Source: an uncultured Pelagibacteraceae bacterium (GTDB lineage: Bacteria; Pseudomonadota; Alphaproteobacteria; Pelagibacterales; Pelagibacteraceae). From it: a stretch of 64,000 bases of DNA. The DNA lies in assembly GCA_902610315.1 (NCBI GenBank), contig CACLVA010000006.1, positions 16,706 through 80,705 on the forward strand, given 5' to 3'. Positions 9,389 to 18,057 of the stretch are shown one piece after another (the first letter of the stretch is position 1; every line of letters begins with the position of its first letter). The position numbers were made by a program, and so were the translations under genes. The notes beneath the pieces are model-generated. The model was not told where the DNA came from. It worked only from the letters and a program-made list of their open reading frames with translations, and did not search any database.

Positions 9389-10312
9389 TTATTTATTTTG
9401 CTGTAATGCTTTAACATGTTCTTCAGCACTTTCTGCTAGTGCATTTAAATCATAACCACCTTCTAAGATCGAAATTACTTTTTTATTATTATATTTATTT
9501 GTTGCAAGAAGTGTTCTTCTTGTAATTTCATAAAAATCTTTCGACTTTAGTTTAAATTGTGCAAGAGGGTCATCCTGATGTGCATCGAAACCCGCTGAAA
9601 AAATTAAAAACTCAGGTTTAAATTCATCTAACTTTTTTAAGACATGATTATATGCATCAAAATAATTTTCAGATGATGTGCCAGCTGGCAAAGGTATATT
9701 GAATATGTTATTAAACTTGCCCTTCTCATTCTCAGATCCGGTCCCAGGATAAAAAGGATACTGATGAGTTGATATATATAAAACTTTATTATTATCGTGA
9801 AAAATATCTTGGGTGCCATTACCATGATGAACATCAAAATCTATAATACATACTTTATTGTAATTATACTTTTCAATTAAATATTGAGCCCCTATTGCTG
9901 CGTTATTAAAAATACAAAAACCCATAGCTTTATTTTTTTCACAATGATGCCCAGGAGGCCTGACAGCACAAAATACATTATTAAATTTTTTGCTCTCCAC
10001 ACCATCTACTGCTTTAATTACAGCACCTACAGCATCGTATGTTGCGCTCTTACTTCCAGGAGATATGATAGTATCTCCATCCAAAAATTTTAAACCACTA
10101 GATGGAAAAGAATTTTCTATGCTATCAACATAATCAGACTCATGAACTTTTTTTAATATTTCTCTGTCAAAGCTCTCTGACTTAACCCATAATAAATTTT
10201 TAACCTTTTTTAACTTCTTTACAACCGCCGAAACCCTTTTCGGTTGTTCTGGATGACCATCTCCAGTAATGTGATTTTCTGATGTATCGGATGTTACTAT
10301 TGCAGTACTCAC
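9389..10312 (-). CDS. Histone deacetylase-family (acetoin utilisation/HDAC class II-like) hydrolase
   Basis: Zn-dependent amidohydrolase of the arginase/deacetylase fold; bacterial members act on acetylpolyamines or acetyl-lysine. Motifs: RPPGHHCEKNKAMGFCIFNN, VCIIDFDVHHGNGTQDIF (metal ligands), FSAGFDAHQDDPLAQF, and C-terminal ILEGGYDL with the catalytic Tyr region. 307 aa is full length. It overlaps dapE by 4 nt at its 5' end. Natural substrate unknown. Confidence 0.9.
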   Translation of the reverse strand: MSTAIVTSDTSENHITGDGHPEQPKRVSAVVKKLKKVKNLLWVKSESFDREILKKVHESDYVDSIENSFPSSGLKFLDGDTIISPGSKSATYDAVGAVIKAVDGVESKKFNNVFCAVRPPGHHCEKNKAMGFCIFNNAAIGAQYLIEKYNYNKVCIIDFDVHHGNGTQDIFHDNNKVLYISTHQYPFYPGTGSENEKGKFNNIFNIPLPAGTSSENYFDAYNHVLKKLDEFKPEFLIFSAGFDAHQDDPLAQFKLKSKDFYEITRRTLLATNKYNNKKVISILEGGYDLNALAESAEEHVKALQQNK

Positions 10313-11466
10313 TTAAAGTATTCTTCTAATATTTCTGCATAAATTTTAGTTAAATTTTTTAAATCTTTTAAGGATACTGCCTCATCTATTTTATGCATAG
10401 TTTTGCCTACTAAACCAAACTCAAGGCAAGGTGATATCTTTCTTATAAATCTTGCATCAGATGTACCACCAGATGTTGATAGTTTAGGTTTAATTTTTGT
10501 ATTCTTTTTAATAATATTCTGAATCTTATAAACAAAACTACTCGGTTCACACAAAAATGCCTCTCCAGATACTTTATATTCAATTTCATATCTAGAATTT
10601 TTCTTTCCACATATCTTTGAAAATATAGTATTTAGTTTTTTCTTTAAAGATTTTGACTCATGTTTATTATTAAATCGTATGTTAAAAGTGGCTTCCGCAG
10701 AACCTGGAATAATATTATCTATATTATTATTTATATTTATACTTGTAACCTCTAGATTAGTTGCTTGAAAATTCTTTGTGCCACTATCAAATTTTATATC
10801 TTTTAATTTTTTTAAAATTTCTATTATAGTAGTAGATGGATTATTGGCTCGGTGTGGATATGCAACATGCCCTTGTATACCATTAATAACTAACTTTCCA
10901 GTTAAACTACCCCTTCTACCAATTTTAACCATTTCTCCCAATTTATTAGGATTGGTTGGTTCCCCAACTAAACAAAAATTTATTTTTTCTTTTTTCTTTT
11001 TTAAATAATCTACTAGCTTTTTTGTTCCATTAACCGCATCGCCTTCTTCATCCCCTGTAATCAAAAAGCTTATTGAACCTTTTAAATTTTTATTTTTTGT
11101 CAAAAAAATACTTACAGCAGATACAAAAGCTGCAATTGAACTTTTCATATCATTAGCACCCCTGCCAATTAAATGACCATTTTTAACTTTTGGTTTAAAT
11201 GGGTTCACGGTCCAGTCATTTAAATTACCTGGAGGCACAACATCCAAATGTCCAGCATAACAAAAATTTGGACCTTTATTTCCTAATCTTGCATACAAAT
11301 TTTTTACGGGTTTATGTGTTTTATCTTTAAAGGTAATTATCTTAGTTTTAAAACCTAATTTTGTTAATTTTTTTTCAAGAAAACTCATCACACCTGCGTC
11401 CATAGGTGTAATAGATGGAAATCTAATTAGCTCTTTTGCTAACTCAAGCTCATTTATTTTTTGCAT
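10309..11466 (-). CDS. dapE: Succinyl-diaminopimelate desuccinylase
   Basis: Late step of lysine/meso-diaminopimelate synthesis by the succinylase route. M20 metallopeptidase fold: FCYAGHLDVVPPGNLNDW (first metal ligands), LIGRGANDMKSSIAAFVSA, TGDEEGDAVNGTKKL (catalytic Glu), SLTGKLVINGIQGHVAYPH (dimerisation lid) and STSGGTSDARF. 385 aa is typical. It follows dapD in the same operon. Confidence 0.95.
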   Translation of the reverse strand: MQKINELELAKELIRFPSITPMDAGVMSFLEKKLTKLGFKTKIITFKDKTHKPVKNLYARLGNKGPNFCYAGHLDVVPPGNLNDWTVNPFKPKVKNGHLIGRGANDMKSSIAAFVSAVSIFLTKNKNLKGSISFLITGDEEGDAVNGTKKLVDYLKKKKEKINFCLVGEPTNPNKLGEMVKIGRRGSLTGKLVINGIQGHVAYPHRANNPSTTIIEILKKLKDIKFDSGTKNFQATNLEVTSININNNIDNIIPGSAEATFNIRFNNKHESKSLKKKLNTIFSKICGKKNSRYEIEYKVSGEAFLCEPSSFVYKIQNIIKKNTKIKPKLSTSGGTSDARFIRKISPCLEFGLVGKTMHKIDEAVSLKDLKNLTKIYAEILEEYFK

Positions 11467-11468
11467 TT

Positions 11469-12296
11469 CTATTCTCTTAAAAGATCGTTTACCGAAGTTT
11501 TAGATCTTGTTTTTTCATCAACTTGTTTAATTATTACCGCACAGTATAGTGATGCGGCTGATGAATTATTTTTATCTGGTAAGGTCCCTGGTACAACAAC
11601 TGAGTAAGGAGGTATTTTACCATAAGATATTTTTCCTGACTTCCGGTCTACAATTTTAGTTGATTGACCAATGTACATTCCCATGCTCAAAACCGATCCT
11701 TCACCAACGATCACTCCCTCAACTACTTCGGACATTGCACCTAAAAAAACGTTATCTTCAATAATTGTAGGCAATGCTTGAGCTGGTTCCAAAACTCCGC
11801 CAACTCCAGACCCTGCGGATATATGACAATTTTTTCCAATTTGACAACAACTGCCAGCTCTTGCGAAAGTGTCTATCATCGTCCCTTCATCAATGTATGC
11901 ACCTATGTTTACATAGCAAGGCATTAATACTGCATTTTTACCGACGAAAGATCCTTTTCTAACTGGAGAATTAGGAACCATTCTAAAGCCAGCTTTTTCA
12001 TGATCCTCTTTAGACCAACCAGCAGTTTTACCTTTTAACAAATGAGCTTTGTCATACCAACTACTATAAGGACCATTTAAATTTTCCATTGGATATATTC
12101 TAAAACTAAGCATTATTGCTTTCTTAATGTGTTGATGAGCAATCCATTGACCATTTATTTTTTCAGCGGCTCTAACTTTTCCACTATCCAAGTCCGCAAT
12201 TATTTGATTAATTGCATCTTTAAGCTTTGGATCTGAGCTAGGGCTAATTTTATCCTTAATTTCCCAGGCATCGTTAATAATTTTTTCTAAAGACAT
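11469..12296 (-). CDS. dapD: 2,3,4,5-tetrahydropyridine-2,6-dicarboxylate N-succinyltransferase
   Basis: Succinyl-CoA-dependent acyltransferase of the lysine/DAP pathway. Left-handed beta-helix hexapeptide repeats occupy the C-terminal half (VGKNAVLMPCYVNIGAYIDEGTMIDTFA, GKNCHISAGSGVGGVLEP). The N-terminal segment NGQWIAHQHIKKAIMLSFRI is characteristic. 275 aa matches E. coli DapD. It is followed within 2 nt by dapE. Confidence 0.96.
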   Translation of the reverse strand: MSLEKIINDAWEIKDKISPSSDPKLKDAINQIIADLDSGKVRAAEKINGQWIAHQHIKKAIMLSFRIYPMENLNGPYSSWYDKAHLLKGKTAGWSKEDHEKAGFRMVPNSPVRKGSFVGKNAVLMPCYVNIGAYIDEGTMIDTFARAGSCCQIGKNCHISAGSGVGGVLEPAQALPTIIEDNVFLGAMSEVVEGVIVGEGSVLSMGMYIGQSTKIVDRKSGKISYGKIPPYSVVVPGTLPDKNNSSAASLYCAVIIKQVDEKTRSKTSVNDLLRE

Positions 12297-12299
12297 AAT

Positions 12300-12992
12300 T
12301 TACTTGTTTTTTAATAGCCTTATTTCTTTAAGAAATAAAGACAGATTTTCTATTTTATGAGAAATATAATCTTTATTAGAGTCTATCTTGCCAAAATGCT
12401 CATCATTAATTAGCCAAACTGTATAGCATCCTCTTTCGTGACCAATACCTAAATTTTTTGCAATATCTTCAATATAGATCGTTTCTTTCGGATTTATCTT
12501 AAATTTATTGAGCATTAGATCAAAAGTCTTTGCCTCAGGTTTTGGGACATATCCAGCATCTTGAATATCGAACACTTTATCTCTTCCAAAAAGATCATAT
12601 ACTCCAAGGTGTGATAATATATTTTCAGCGTGTTCAGCACTCCCATTAGTGAAAATAAACTTTTCCATATCTAAATTAATCAATTCATCTCTCATAATTT
12701 TATCTTCTTTCATAAAAGAGAGATCGATTGTGTGTACATATTTCAAAAATTCTTGAGGTGGTATGTCATGATGTATCATCAGCCCATTTAAACTTGTGTT
12801 ATACTTATAAAAATAATCAGTTTGCAATTTTTTAGCTTCATCTCGATTTATTTTAAGTCTTTCAGAAATAAATTGTGTCATACGATTGGATACTTGGCCA
12901 AATACTTTTTCTAATGAATAATTATTATGTTTCCCGTAACATACTCCATCAAGATCTAATAATAGATATTTCATTTTTTTTAAATCTTTCAT
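12300..12992 (-). CDS. HAD-superfamily hydrolase (pyrimidine 5'-nucleotidase/SDT1-like)
   Basis: HAD phosphatase with nucleophile motif LLLDLDGVCYG, motif II FTNGSAEHAENIL, and C-terminal acidic motif TIYIEDIAKNLGIGHERG. The small helical cap and overall 230-aa length fit the SDT1/PhnO-neighbour pyrimidine nucleotidase subgroup that often sits between argB and dapD in alphaproteobacteria. It overlaps argB by 4 nt. Substrate is not proven. Confidence 0.85.
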   Translation of the reverse strand: MKDLKKMKYLLLDLDGVCYGKHNNYSLEKVFGQVSNRMTQFISERLKINRDEAKKLQTDYFYKYNTSLNGLMIHHDIPPQEFLKYVHTIDLSFMKEDKIMRDELINLDMEKFIFTNGSAEHAENILSHLGVYDLFGRDKVFDIQDAGYVPKPEAKTFDLMLNKFKINPKETIYIEDIAKNLGIGHERGCYTVWLINDEHFGKIDSNKDYISHKIENLSLFLKEIRLLKNK

Positions 12993-13837
12993 TTTCTTAT
13001 TAAAGTTCCTGATCCTTTATCTGAAAAAATTTCAAATAATATTGAATGTTTTTTTCTACCATCAATTATTGCAACAGCGGTTACTCCATTATTAATAGCG
13101 TCTAAACATGTATTTATCTTTGGTATCATTCCCTCAGTTATTGTCTCATCTTTGATCATCTCTAAAATTTTGGAAGAGGAAATTTCTTGTATTAGCTTTT
13201 TATTTTTGTCTAAAACTCCTTCTACATTTGTCATTAAAAGCAATCTTCTTGATTTGAGCGATTTAGCTATTGCCCCTGCAGCAGTGTCTCCGTTTATATT
13301 ATAAGTTTGTAGATCTTTTCCTAATCCTAAAGGAGAAATTACAGGAATAAAATTTTCATTTAATATCTTATTAATAACATCAGACTCAATTTTTTTAGGC
13401 ACACCAACAAAGCCCAATTCACTTGACTCTGGATCGACATGAATAACATTATTATCTTTTGTATTAATTGAAACTCCTTTTGTCCCTTTTTCTTCTAATG
13501 ATTTAACAATATCATTATTAAAATCTATAAGAACATTTTCTACAATATTTATGATTTTTTTGTCGGTTACCCTTAAACCTCTTATAAACTTTGATTTTAT
13601 TTTTGATTTATCTAATTCTCTTTTTATTCTAGGACCTCCACCATGAACTACAATAACAGAAAGCCCTAAATCGTTTAAAATTTTTAAATCAGATATAAAA
13701 TTATTAAATATTTCTCTGTCAATAAATACGTTACCGCCATATTTAATTACTATTAATTCATTTTTATATTTCTTGACGTATTTCTGAACTTCCTCAATAG
13801 GAGGACCATCTTTAGGTAAAATTTTTTCTAGTTCCAT
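12989..13837 (-). CDS. argB: Acetylglutamate kinase
   Basis: Phosphorylates N-acetylglutamate in arginine synthesis. Amino-acid kinase fold: LIVIKYGGNVFIDRE (phosphate-binding Lys), VIVVHGGGPRIKREL, GLGKDLQTYNINGDTAAGAIA and EGMIPKINTCLDAI. An N-terminal helix of about 25 residues (EEVQKYVKKYKNE) precedes the core, as in hexameric arginine-inhibited enzymes, so feedback inhibition is likely. It abuts yidC. engB, which often lies between these genes in alphaproteobacteria, is absent. Confidence 0.95.
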   Translation of the reverse strand: MELEKILPKDGPPIEEVQKYVKKYKNELIVIKYGGNVFIDREIFNNFISDLKILNDLGLSVIVVHGGGPRIKRELDKSKIKSKFIRGLRVTDKKIINIVENVLIDFNNDIVKSLEEKGTKGVSINTKDNNVIHVDPESSELGFVGVPKKIESDVINKILNENFIPVISPLGLGKDLQTYNINGDTAAGAIAKSLKSRRLLLMTNVEGVLDKNKKLIQEISSSKILEMIKDETITEGMIPKINTCLDAINNGVTAVAIIDGRKKHSILFEIFSDKGSGTLIRK

Positions 13838-15514
13838 TTAAGAAGCGGTTTTAACAGTAGTTCTTTTCATAATTACATACTGTTGAGCCATAGTAAGAAT
13901 ATTGTTTGCGGTCCAATACAGCACAAGTCCAGATGGAAAAGGAGCTAAAATTATTGTTAAAAATAATGGAAAGAACATAAAAATTTTTTTTTGTATTTCG
14001 TCCTGAGGGGCTGGATTTAGTTTCTGCTGCAGCCACATTGTAAAACCCATCATTACGGGAAGAGCCCCAATAATCATGAAAGATGGTGGATCCCATGGTA
14101 TTAGACCAAATAAATTAAAAATTGAAGTTGGGTCCTTTTCAGACAAATCTTTTATCCATCCAAAAAATGGCTGATGTCTCATTTCAATTGTTACAAATAA
14201 CATTTTGTAAATTGCAAAGAAGAAGGGTATAGAGATCAAAATTGGCAAACAGCCTGATACTGGGTTAATGCCTTCTTTCTTATATAGTTGCATCATTGCC
14301 TGTTGTAATTTCATTTTATCGTCTTTGTGAATTTCTTTTAGACGAGCCATTTCGGGTTGAACTAACTTCATACGGCTCATTGACTTAAAAGCATAATTAT
14401 TTAACGGAAAAAATGCTAATCTTAAACAGACAGTTATTAGTATTATTGCAATTCCATAATTACCTGCGAGCTTAAAAAAATAATCATTTAAAAAAAATAG
14501 AGGTTTTACTATCCAATAAAACCAACCCCAATCAATTACAAGATCAAACTTTTTAAGACCTAAGCTTTCATTATAACCATCAATAACATTTACCTCTTTT
14601 GCTGCAACAACCACATTAACAATATTACTAATTTGGGCATTTGGTTTAGCTTCGTAGGAGTCTGTTTCTATGTAGTTTACTTTGAATTTTTTATTATATT
14701 CAAAGTCAGCTCTAAATTTTTTATTTTTTTGTGGAATTATACTTGTTAACCAATATTTATCAGTTATCCCTAAAAATCCATTATTAGCATTTTTTGAATA
14801 TTTTTTGTCTAAGATATCTTTGTAATCTTTCTCGATTAGTTGATCATCTAAAACTCCAAGAGGCCCCTCATGTAAAATAAAAAAGTCTATAATCTCTGGA
14901 ATTTTAGTTCTAATAATTTGTGCGTATGGATAAAAACTATAAATCTTATCTGAACTATTTTTAATTCTTTGTTCAATAGTGAATAAATATTGATTGTCAA
15001 TTTTTAAAATTTTCTCAAAAGTTAGTCCCTGATTATTTTTCCAAATAAGAGTGACATCATCATTTGGTGTAAGTTTTGAATTACCTTCAATTTTCCAAAT
15101 TGTTTTATTATCAGGAATATCTATATTTTTATTGTTAGATGCCCAACCAGACTCAACATAATAACCATTTGAAGTTGATTTGGGATTTAATAAAGTTACG
15201 AATTGATCAGAATTAAGTTGAGTTTTATATTTTTTGAAAATTAAATCATCTATTGTTGCACCCTTTAATGAAATTGAGCCCTTAATACTCTCATTTTCAA
15301 AATAAAATCTGTCATCTAATTTTAATGCTTCTTCTCTAGAGAGATTGGTAATTTTTTCAGTAGCGTCTATATTTGGAGCATCACTGCTGTTAACAATTTT
15401 TTCTTTTTCTTTTCTTTTTTTTATTTCTTCCGGTGATGGTTGAAAAAATAAGCTCCACATTACTATGATAGCTAAACTAAGCGATATAGCGGCTATTATA
15501 TTTTTTGTATCCAT
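13838..15514 (-). CDS. yidC: Membrane protein insertase YidC
   Basis: Inserts and folds inner-membrane proteins alone or with SecYEG. 558 aa in the Gram-negative layout: N-terminal TM, large periplasmic P1 domain (about residues 50-340), then the conserved five-helix core (NYGIAIILITVCLRLAFFPLN, MARLKEIHKDD hairpin, GCLPILISIPFFFAIYKML, FPLFLTIILAPFPSGLVLYW). The conserved Arg sits in the LRLAF segment. It lies in the classic rpmH-rnpA-yidD-yidC cluster, 2 nt after yidD. Confidence 0.97.
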   Translation of the reverse strand: MDTKNIIAAISLSLAIIVMWSLFFQPSPEEIKKRKEKEKIVNSSDAPNIDATEKITNLSREEALKLDDRFYFENESIKGSISLKGATIDDLIFKKYKTQLNSDQFVTLLNPKSTSNGYYVESGWASNNKNIDIPDNKTIWKIEGNSKLTPNDDVTLIWKNNQGLTFEKILKIDNQYLFTIEQRIKNSSDKIYSFYPYAQIIRTKIPEIIDFFILHEGPLGVLDDQLIEKDYKDILDKKYSKNANNGFLGITDKYWLTSIIPQKNKKFRADFEYNKKFKVNYIETDSYEAKPNAQISNIVNVVVAAKEVNVIDGYNESLGLKKFDLVIDWGWFYWIVKPLFFLNDYFFKLAGNYGIAIILITVCLRLAFFPLNNYAFKSMSRMKLVQPEMARLKEIHKDDKMKLQQAMMQLYKKEGINPVSGCLPILISIPFFFAIYKMLFVTIEMRHQPFFGWIKDLSEKDPTSIFNLFGLIPWDPPSFMIIGALPVMMGFTMWLQQKLNPAPQDEIQKKIFMFFPLFLTIILAPFPSGLVLYWTANNILTMAQQYVIMKRTTVKTAS

Positions 15515-15516
15515 AT

Positions 15517-15759
15517 TTATTTTTTATTTTTTAACGGTCTGTAACCTTCTCCTCCACCTAAAAATTTAATTGGGTGGCAAGTTATCAGTCTTAAAAACCC
15601 TTTAATAGATCCTTTTAAAGGTCCATAAGTTTTTAAACAATCAATAAAGTAATCTGAACAAGATGGAAAATATCTACAGTTATTTCCTAGCAACGGGGAA
15701 ATAAGATATTGATAAAATTTGATAATTTTTATTAGTATTATATTAATTAATTTGATCAT
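15517..15759 (-). CDS. yidD: Membrane protein insertion efficiency factor YidD
   Basis: Small membrane-associated helper of YidC. 80 aa with the three-Cys UPF0161 signature: YLISPLLGNNCRYFPSCSDYFIDCLKTYGPLKG, then GFLRLITCHPIKFLGGGEGY. Overlaps the rnpA stop by 4 nt and precedes yidC by 2 nt, the usual order. Confidence 0.95.
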   Translation of the reverse strand: MIKLINIILIKIIKFYQYLISPLLGNNCRYFPSCSDYFIDCLKTYGPLKGSIKGFLRLITCHPIKFLGGGEGYRPLKNKK

Positions 15760-16097
15760 AAAATTTTTTTAAAATCTACAAGCATTGTTTCTTTAATTTC
15801 ACTGTACTTACTATCTAATACATTTTTTTTAGCAATAATTAAGTATGAATATTTTAAATTTATTTTAATAGATTTCAGAATATAGTTAATTATATTTTTC
15901 AATCTTCTTTTAATTTTGTTTCTTTGTACTGCTTTTCCAAGTTTCCTTTTTGTGATAATGCTTAAATTCAATGAATTATTGTTTTTATATGACAATTTTT
16001 TAAAAAAAATTGTGGAGTAATAATTATTTATTTTTCTGCCGGACAAAATTTTTTTGAAATCTTCGTTTTTAGAAAGACTTAAAATTTTAATACCCAT
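15756..16097 (-). CDS. rnpA: Ribonuclease P protein component
   Basis: Basic protein cofactor of RNase P for tRNA 5' maturation. The RNR-like motif appears as RKLGKAVQRNKIKRRLKNII, the family hallmark. 113 aa. The start codon shares one base with the rpmH stop (TAATG), so translation is probably coupled. The N-terminus SKNEDFKKILSGRKINNYYS is standard. Confidence 0.95.
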   Translation of the reverse strand: MGIKILSLSKNEDFKKILSGRKINNYYSTIFFKKLSYKNNNSLNLSIITKRKLGKAVQRNKIKRRLKNIINYILKSIKINLKYSYLIIAKKNVLDSKYSEIKETMLVDFKKIL

Positions 16098-16231
16098 TAT
16101 ACGGTTAGTTTTTTTCTACCTTTTTTCCTTCTCCTTGATAGTAGTTTTCTCCCACCTTTTGTTTTCATTTTAGATCTGAAGCCGTGTCGCCTTTTTCTAA
16201 CAAGTCTGCTTGGTTGATATGTTCTTTTCAT
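16097..16231 (-). CDS. rpmH: 50S ribosomal protein L34
   Basis: 44-aa, very basic ribosomal protein read directly from the sequence: it begins [17 protein letters not shown] and ends GRKKLTV, close to universal L34. The stop codon TAA overlaps the rnpA ATG by one base. It is the first gene of the rpmH-rnpA-yidD-yidC operon, with an 85-nt AT-rich promoter region separating it from the divergent TVP38 gene. Confidence 0.97.
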   Translation of the reverse strand: MKRTYQPSRLVRKRRHGFRSKMKTKGGRKLLSRRRKKGRKKLTV

Positions 16232-16316
16232 AGGTAATATTAAATATTAAAATTTTCGGGTAGTTATAGAAAATATATATGTATAAGTACAGAAAATTTT
16301 TATATTACTTAAATAT

Positions 16317-17033
16317 ATGGAAAATATAAAAAAGTTTAAAATTTATTTGGGTATTTTATATGTACTTTTAATATCAACGTTCTTATATTTTTTTTTTAGC
16401 AAGTTTACCCTTCAGGAGTTATCAAGTTATGAATTTATAAAAAATAACGTTGATTATTTCTCGAGTCTTAAAGATAAAAATTATTATACCCTGTTATTAA
16501 CCTTCTTTCTATTTGTTGTATTTTGGGTTTTATTACTTGGATTTGGATCACCTGTAGCTCTAGCATCAGGTTTTATATTTGGAAAATGGATTGGAACAAT
16601 TATAATTGCTACATCCTTATCAGTAGGCTCTCTATTACTTTATTTAATTGCAAATTTTTTTTTTAGAGACTTGGTTCAACAAAAACTTGGAAATAGAATG
16701 GTTTTCTTAAAAGATTTATTTAAGAAAAACGAATTCTTATACTTCTTAATTTATAGGTTTATTGGTGGCTTACCTTTTTTTATTCATAACACTCTACCAG
16801 TAATTTTTAACATAAGAATTATAAATTATTTTTTTGGAACTTTATTAGGAATGATACCACAATTATTTATAATGGTTTCAATTGGTAGTGGATTGGAAAA
16901 AATCATAAAAACAAATAATAGTCCACCTTCATTTTTTGAAATTATTGCTTCGAAAGATATATATCTGCCTTTAATAGCTTTTATAGCAATAGTCGTAATT
17001 AGTATCTTTTTAAAAAAGAAATTCTATAAATAG
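16317..17033 (+). CDS. TVP38/TMEM64-family (VTT domain) membrane protein
   Basis: 238 aa with about six hydrophobic segments. The VTT/SNARE-associated core is seen in LGFGSPVALASGFIFGKWIGTIIIATSLSVGSLLLYLIANFFFRD and RFIGGLPFFIHNTLPVIFNI, with the re-entrant helices typical of the DedA/TVP38 superfamily, whose members include lipid scramblases and putative transporters. It stands alone between the rpmH operon and tRNA-Thr. Specific role unknown. Confidence 0.85.
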   Translation: MENIKKFKIYLGILYVLLISTFLYFFFSKFTLQELSSYEFIKNNVDYFSSLKDKNYYTLLLTFFLFVVFWVLLLGFGSPVALASGFIFGKWIGTIIIATSLSVGSLLLYLIANFFFRDLVQQKLGNRMVFLKDLFKKNEFLYFLIYRFIGGLPFFIHNTLPVIFNIRIINYFFGTLLGMIPQLFIMVSIGSGLEKIIKTNNSPPSFFEIIASKDIYLPLIAFIAIVVISIFLKKKFYK

Positions 17034-17039
17034 AAAGTT

Positions 17040-17114
17040 TGGTGCCCTCGATGAGAATCTAACTCATGACTGACCCTTACCAAGGGCCTGTTTTAACACT
17101 AAAACTACAAGGGC
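17040..17114 (-). tRNA. tRNA-Thr (anticodon GGT)
   Basis: Complete cloverleaf: acceptor GCCCTTG/CGAGGGC, D stem GTTT/AAAC, anticodon stem GGCCC/GGGTC with loop TTGGTAA (anticodon GGT), T stem ATGAG/CTCAT, discriminator A and encoded CCA. Reads ACC/ACT threonine codons. Confidence 0.95.
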
Positions 17115-17205
17115 CTATATTTAAAATAGTGTAAAAAATTAAATTATTCAAATTATTGCCTTAATTTTTTTTTTTAATATAAGTATAATTCAGTTAAGAT
17201 AATTT

Positions 17206-17400
17206 ATGGGAATTCATTACGATTATAAATCAACTAGAGGCGCTAAGGCTATGGAGAAGCAAGCTAAAAGAGAAAAAAAGCTTGCAGAAAAAAGAGCTAA
17301 AAAACAACTTAAATCTGGCTTGAATAAAAAAGTTGATGAAACAATCCCTATAGATCAAGTAGTCACGTTAGATCACTTAACGAATCCTGAAAAAAAATAA
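17206..17400 (+). CDS. Small basic conserved-type protein, unknown function
   Basis: 64 aa, MGIHYDYKSTRGAKAMEKQ followed by a Lys/Glu/Arg-rich helix (KREKKLAEKRAKKQ), likely a charged single helix, then an acidic-polar tail (VDETIPIDQVVTLDHL). No catalytic motif is visible. Its position a few bases before another tiny basic ORF and dcd suggests a conserved cluster. Possibly nucleic-acid or ribosome associated by charge alone; that is inference. Confidence 0.65.
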   Translation: MGIHYDYKSTRGAKAMEKQAKREKKLAEKRAKKQLKSGLNKKVDETIPIDQVVTLDHLTNPEKK

Positions 17401-17405
17401 TTAAA

Positions 17406-17519
17406 ATGAGCAGCAAAAGAAAGCCCTCAAAGCTTGATCTTGAAAGGGCATTACGTCTAAATTTAAGAAAAAGGAAAATTGTTAAAAAAACAAAAAAAAA
17501 TAAAAATGATACTAAATGA
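17406..17519 (+). CDS. Very small basic protein (37 aa), unknown function
   Basis: Starts MSSKRKPSKLDLERALR and continues with a Lys/Arg-rich tail. It begins 5 nt after the stop of the preceding small basic ORF and overlaps the dcd start by 14 nt, the tight packing expected of a real translated gene in this genome. No recognised domain. It could be only a translational coupler for dcd. Confidence 0.5.
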   Translation: MSSKRKPSKLDLERALRLNLRKRKIVKKTKKNKNDTK

Positions 17520-18057
17520 TAAACAAATAAAGAAATTATCGGAAGAGGAAGAGATGATCACCCCTTTTGTTGCAGAAAGTGTTTCCAAAGGCATAAGTCA
17601 TGGCCTAAATTCTTTCGGTTATGATTTAAGATGTGGTGCAGAATTTAAGATATTTACGAATATTAAAGGTGCTACAGCAGATCCGAAAAATTTTAGTGAA
17701 GATAATTTTATAACAGTAAAAGGAGAAGAGTCTATATTAATACCACCAAACTCCTTCGCGCTAGCAAGTAGTTTAGAATATTTTAAGATGCCAAGAGATG
17801 TTACAGGACTTGTTACAGCTAAATCTACTTATGCAAGATGCGGACTAGGTACTCCTCCAACAGTTTTAGAAGCAGGATGGCATGGAAATTTAGTTTTAGA
17901 GTTTTCTAATCACACAAGCAATTCTATAAAACTTTATGCCAATAGTGGCGCTGCACAGATATTATTTTTTAAAGGTGATCAACCTGAGGTCTCTTACTCA
18001 GATAGAAAAGGTAAGTATCAAGGCCAAGTTGGAATTACTCTAGCAAAATCAAAATAA
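17506..18057 (+). CDS. dcd: dCTP deaminase
   Basis: Converts dCTP to dUTP (or dUMP in bifunctional forms) for thymidylate synthesis. dUTPase-like fold: HGLNSFGYDLRCGAEFKIF at the N-terminus, MPRDVTGLVTAKSTYARCGLG, catalytic-Glu segment TVLEAGWHGNLVLEFSN, and C-terminal GKYQGQVGITLAKSK. I use ATG at 17506 (MILNDKQIKKL), giving 183 aa near the normal length; the reading frame stays open upstream only from a TTG. Abuts murA. Confidence 0.93.
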   Translation: MILNDKQIKKLSEEEEMITPFVAESVSKGISHGLNSFGYDLRCGAEFKIFTNIKGATADPKNFSEDNFITVKGEESILIPPNSFALASSLEYFKMPRDVTGLVTAKSTYARCGLGTPPTVLEAGWHGNLVLEFSNHTSNSIKLYANSGAAQILFFKGDQPEVSYSDRKGKYQGQVGITLAKSK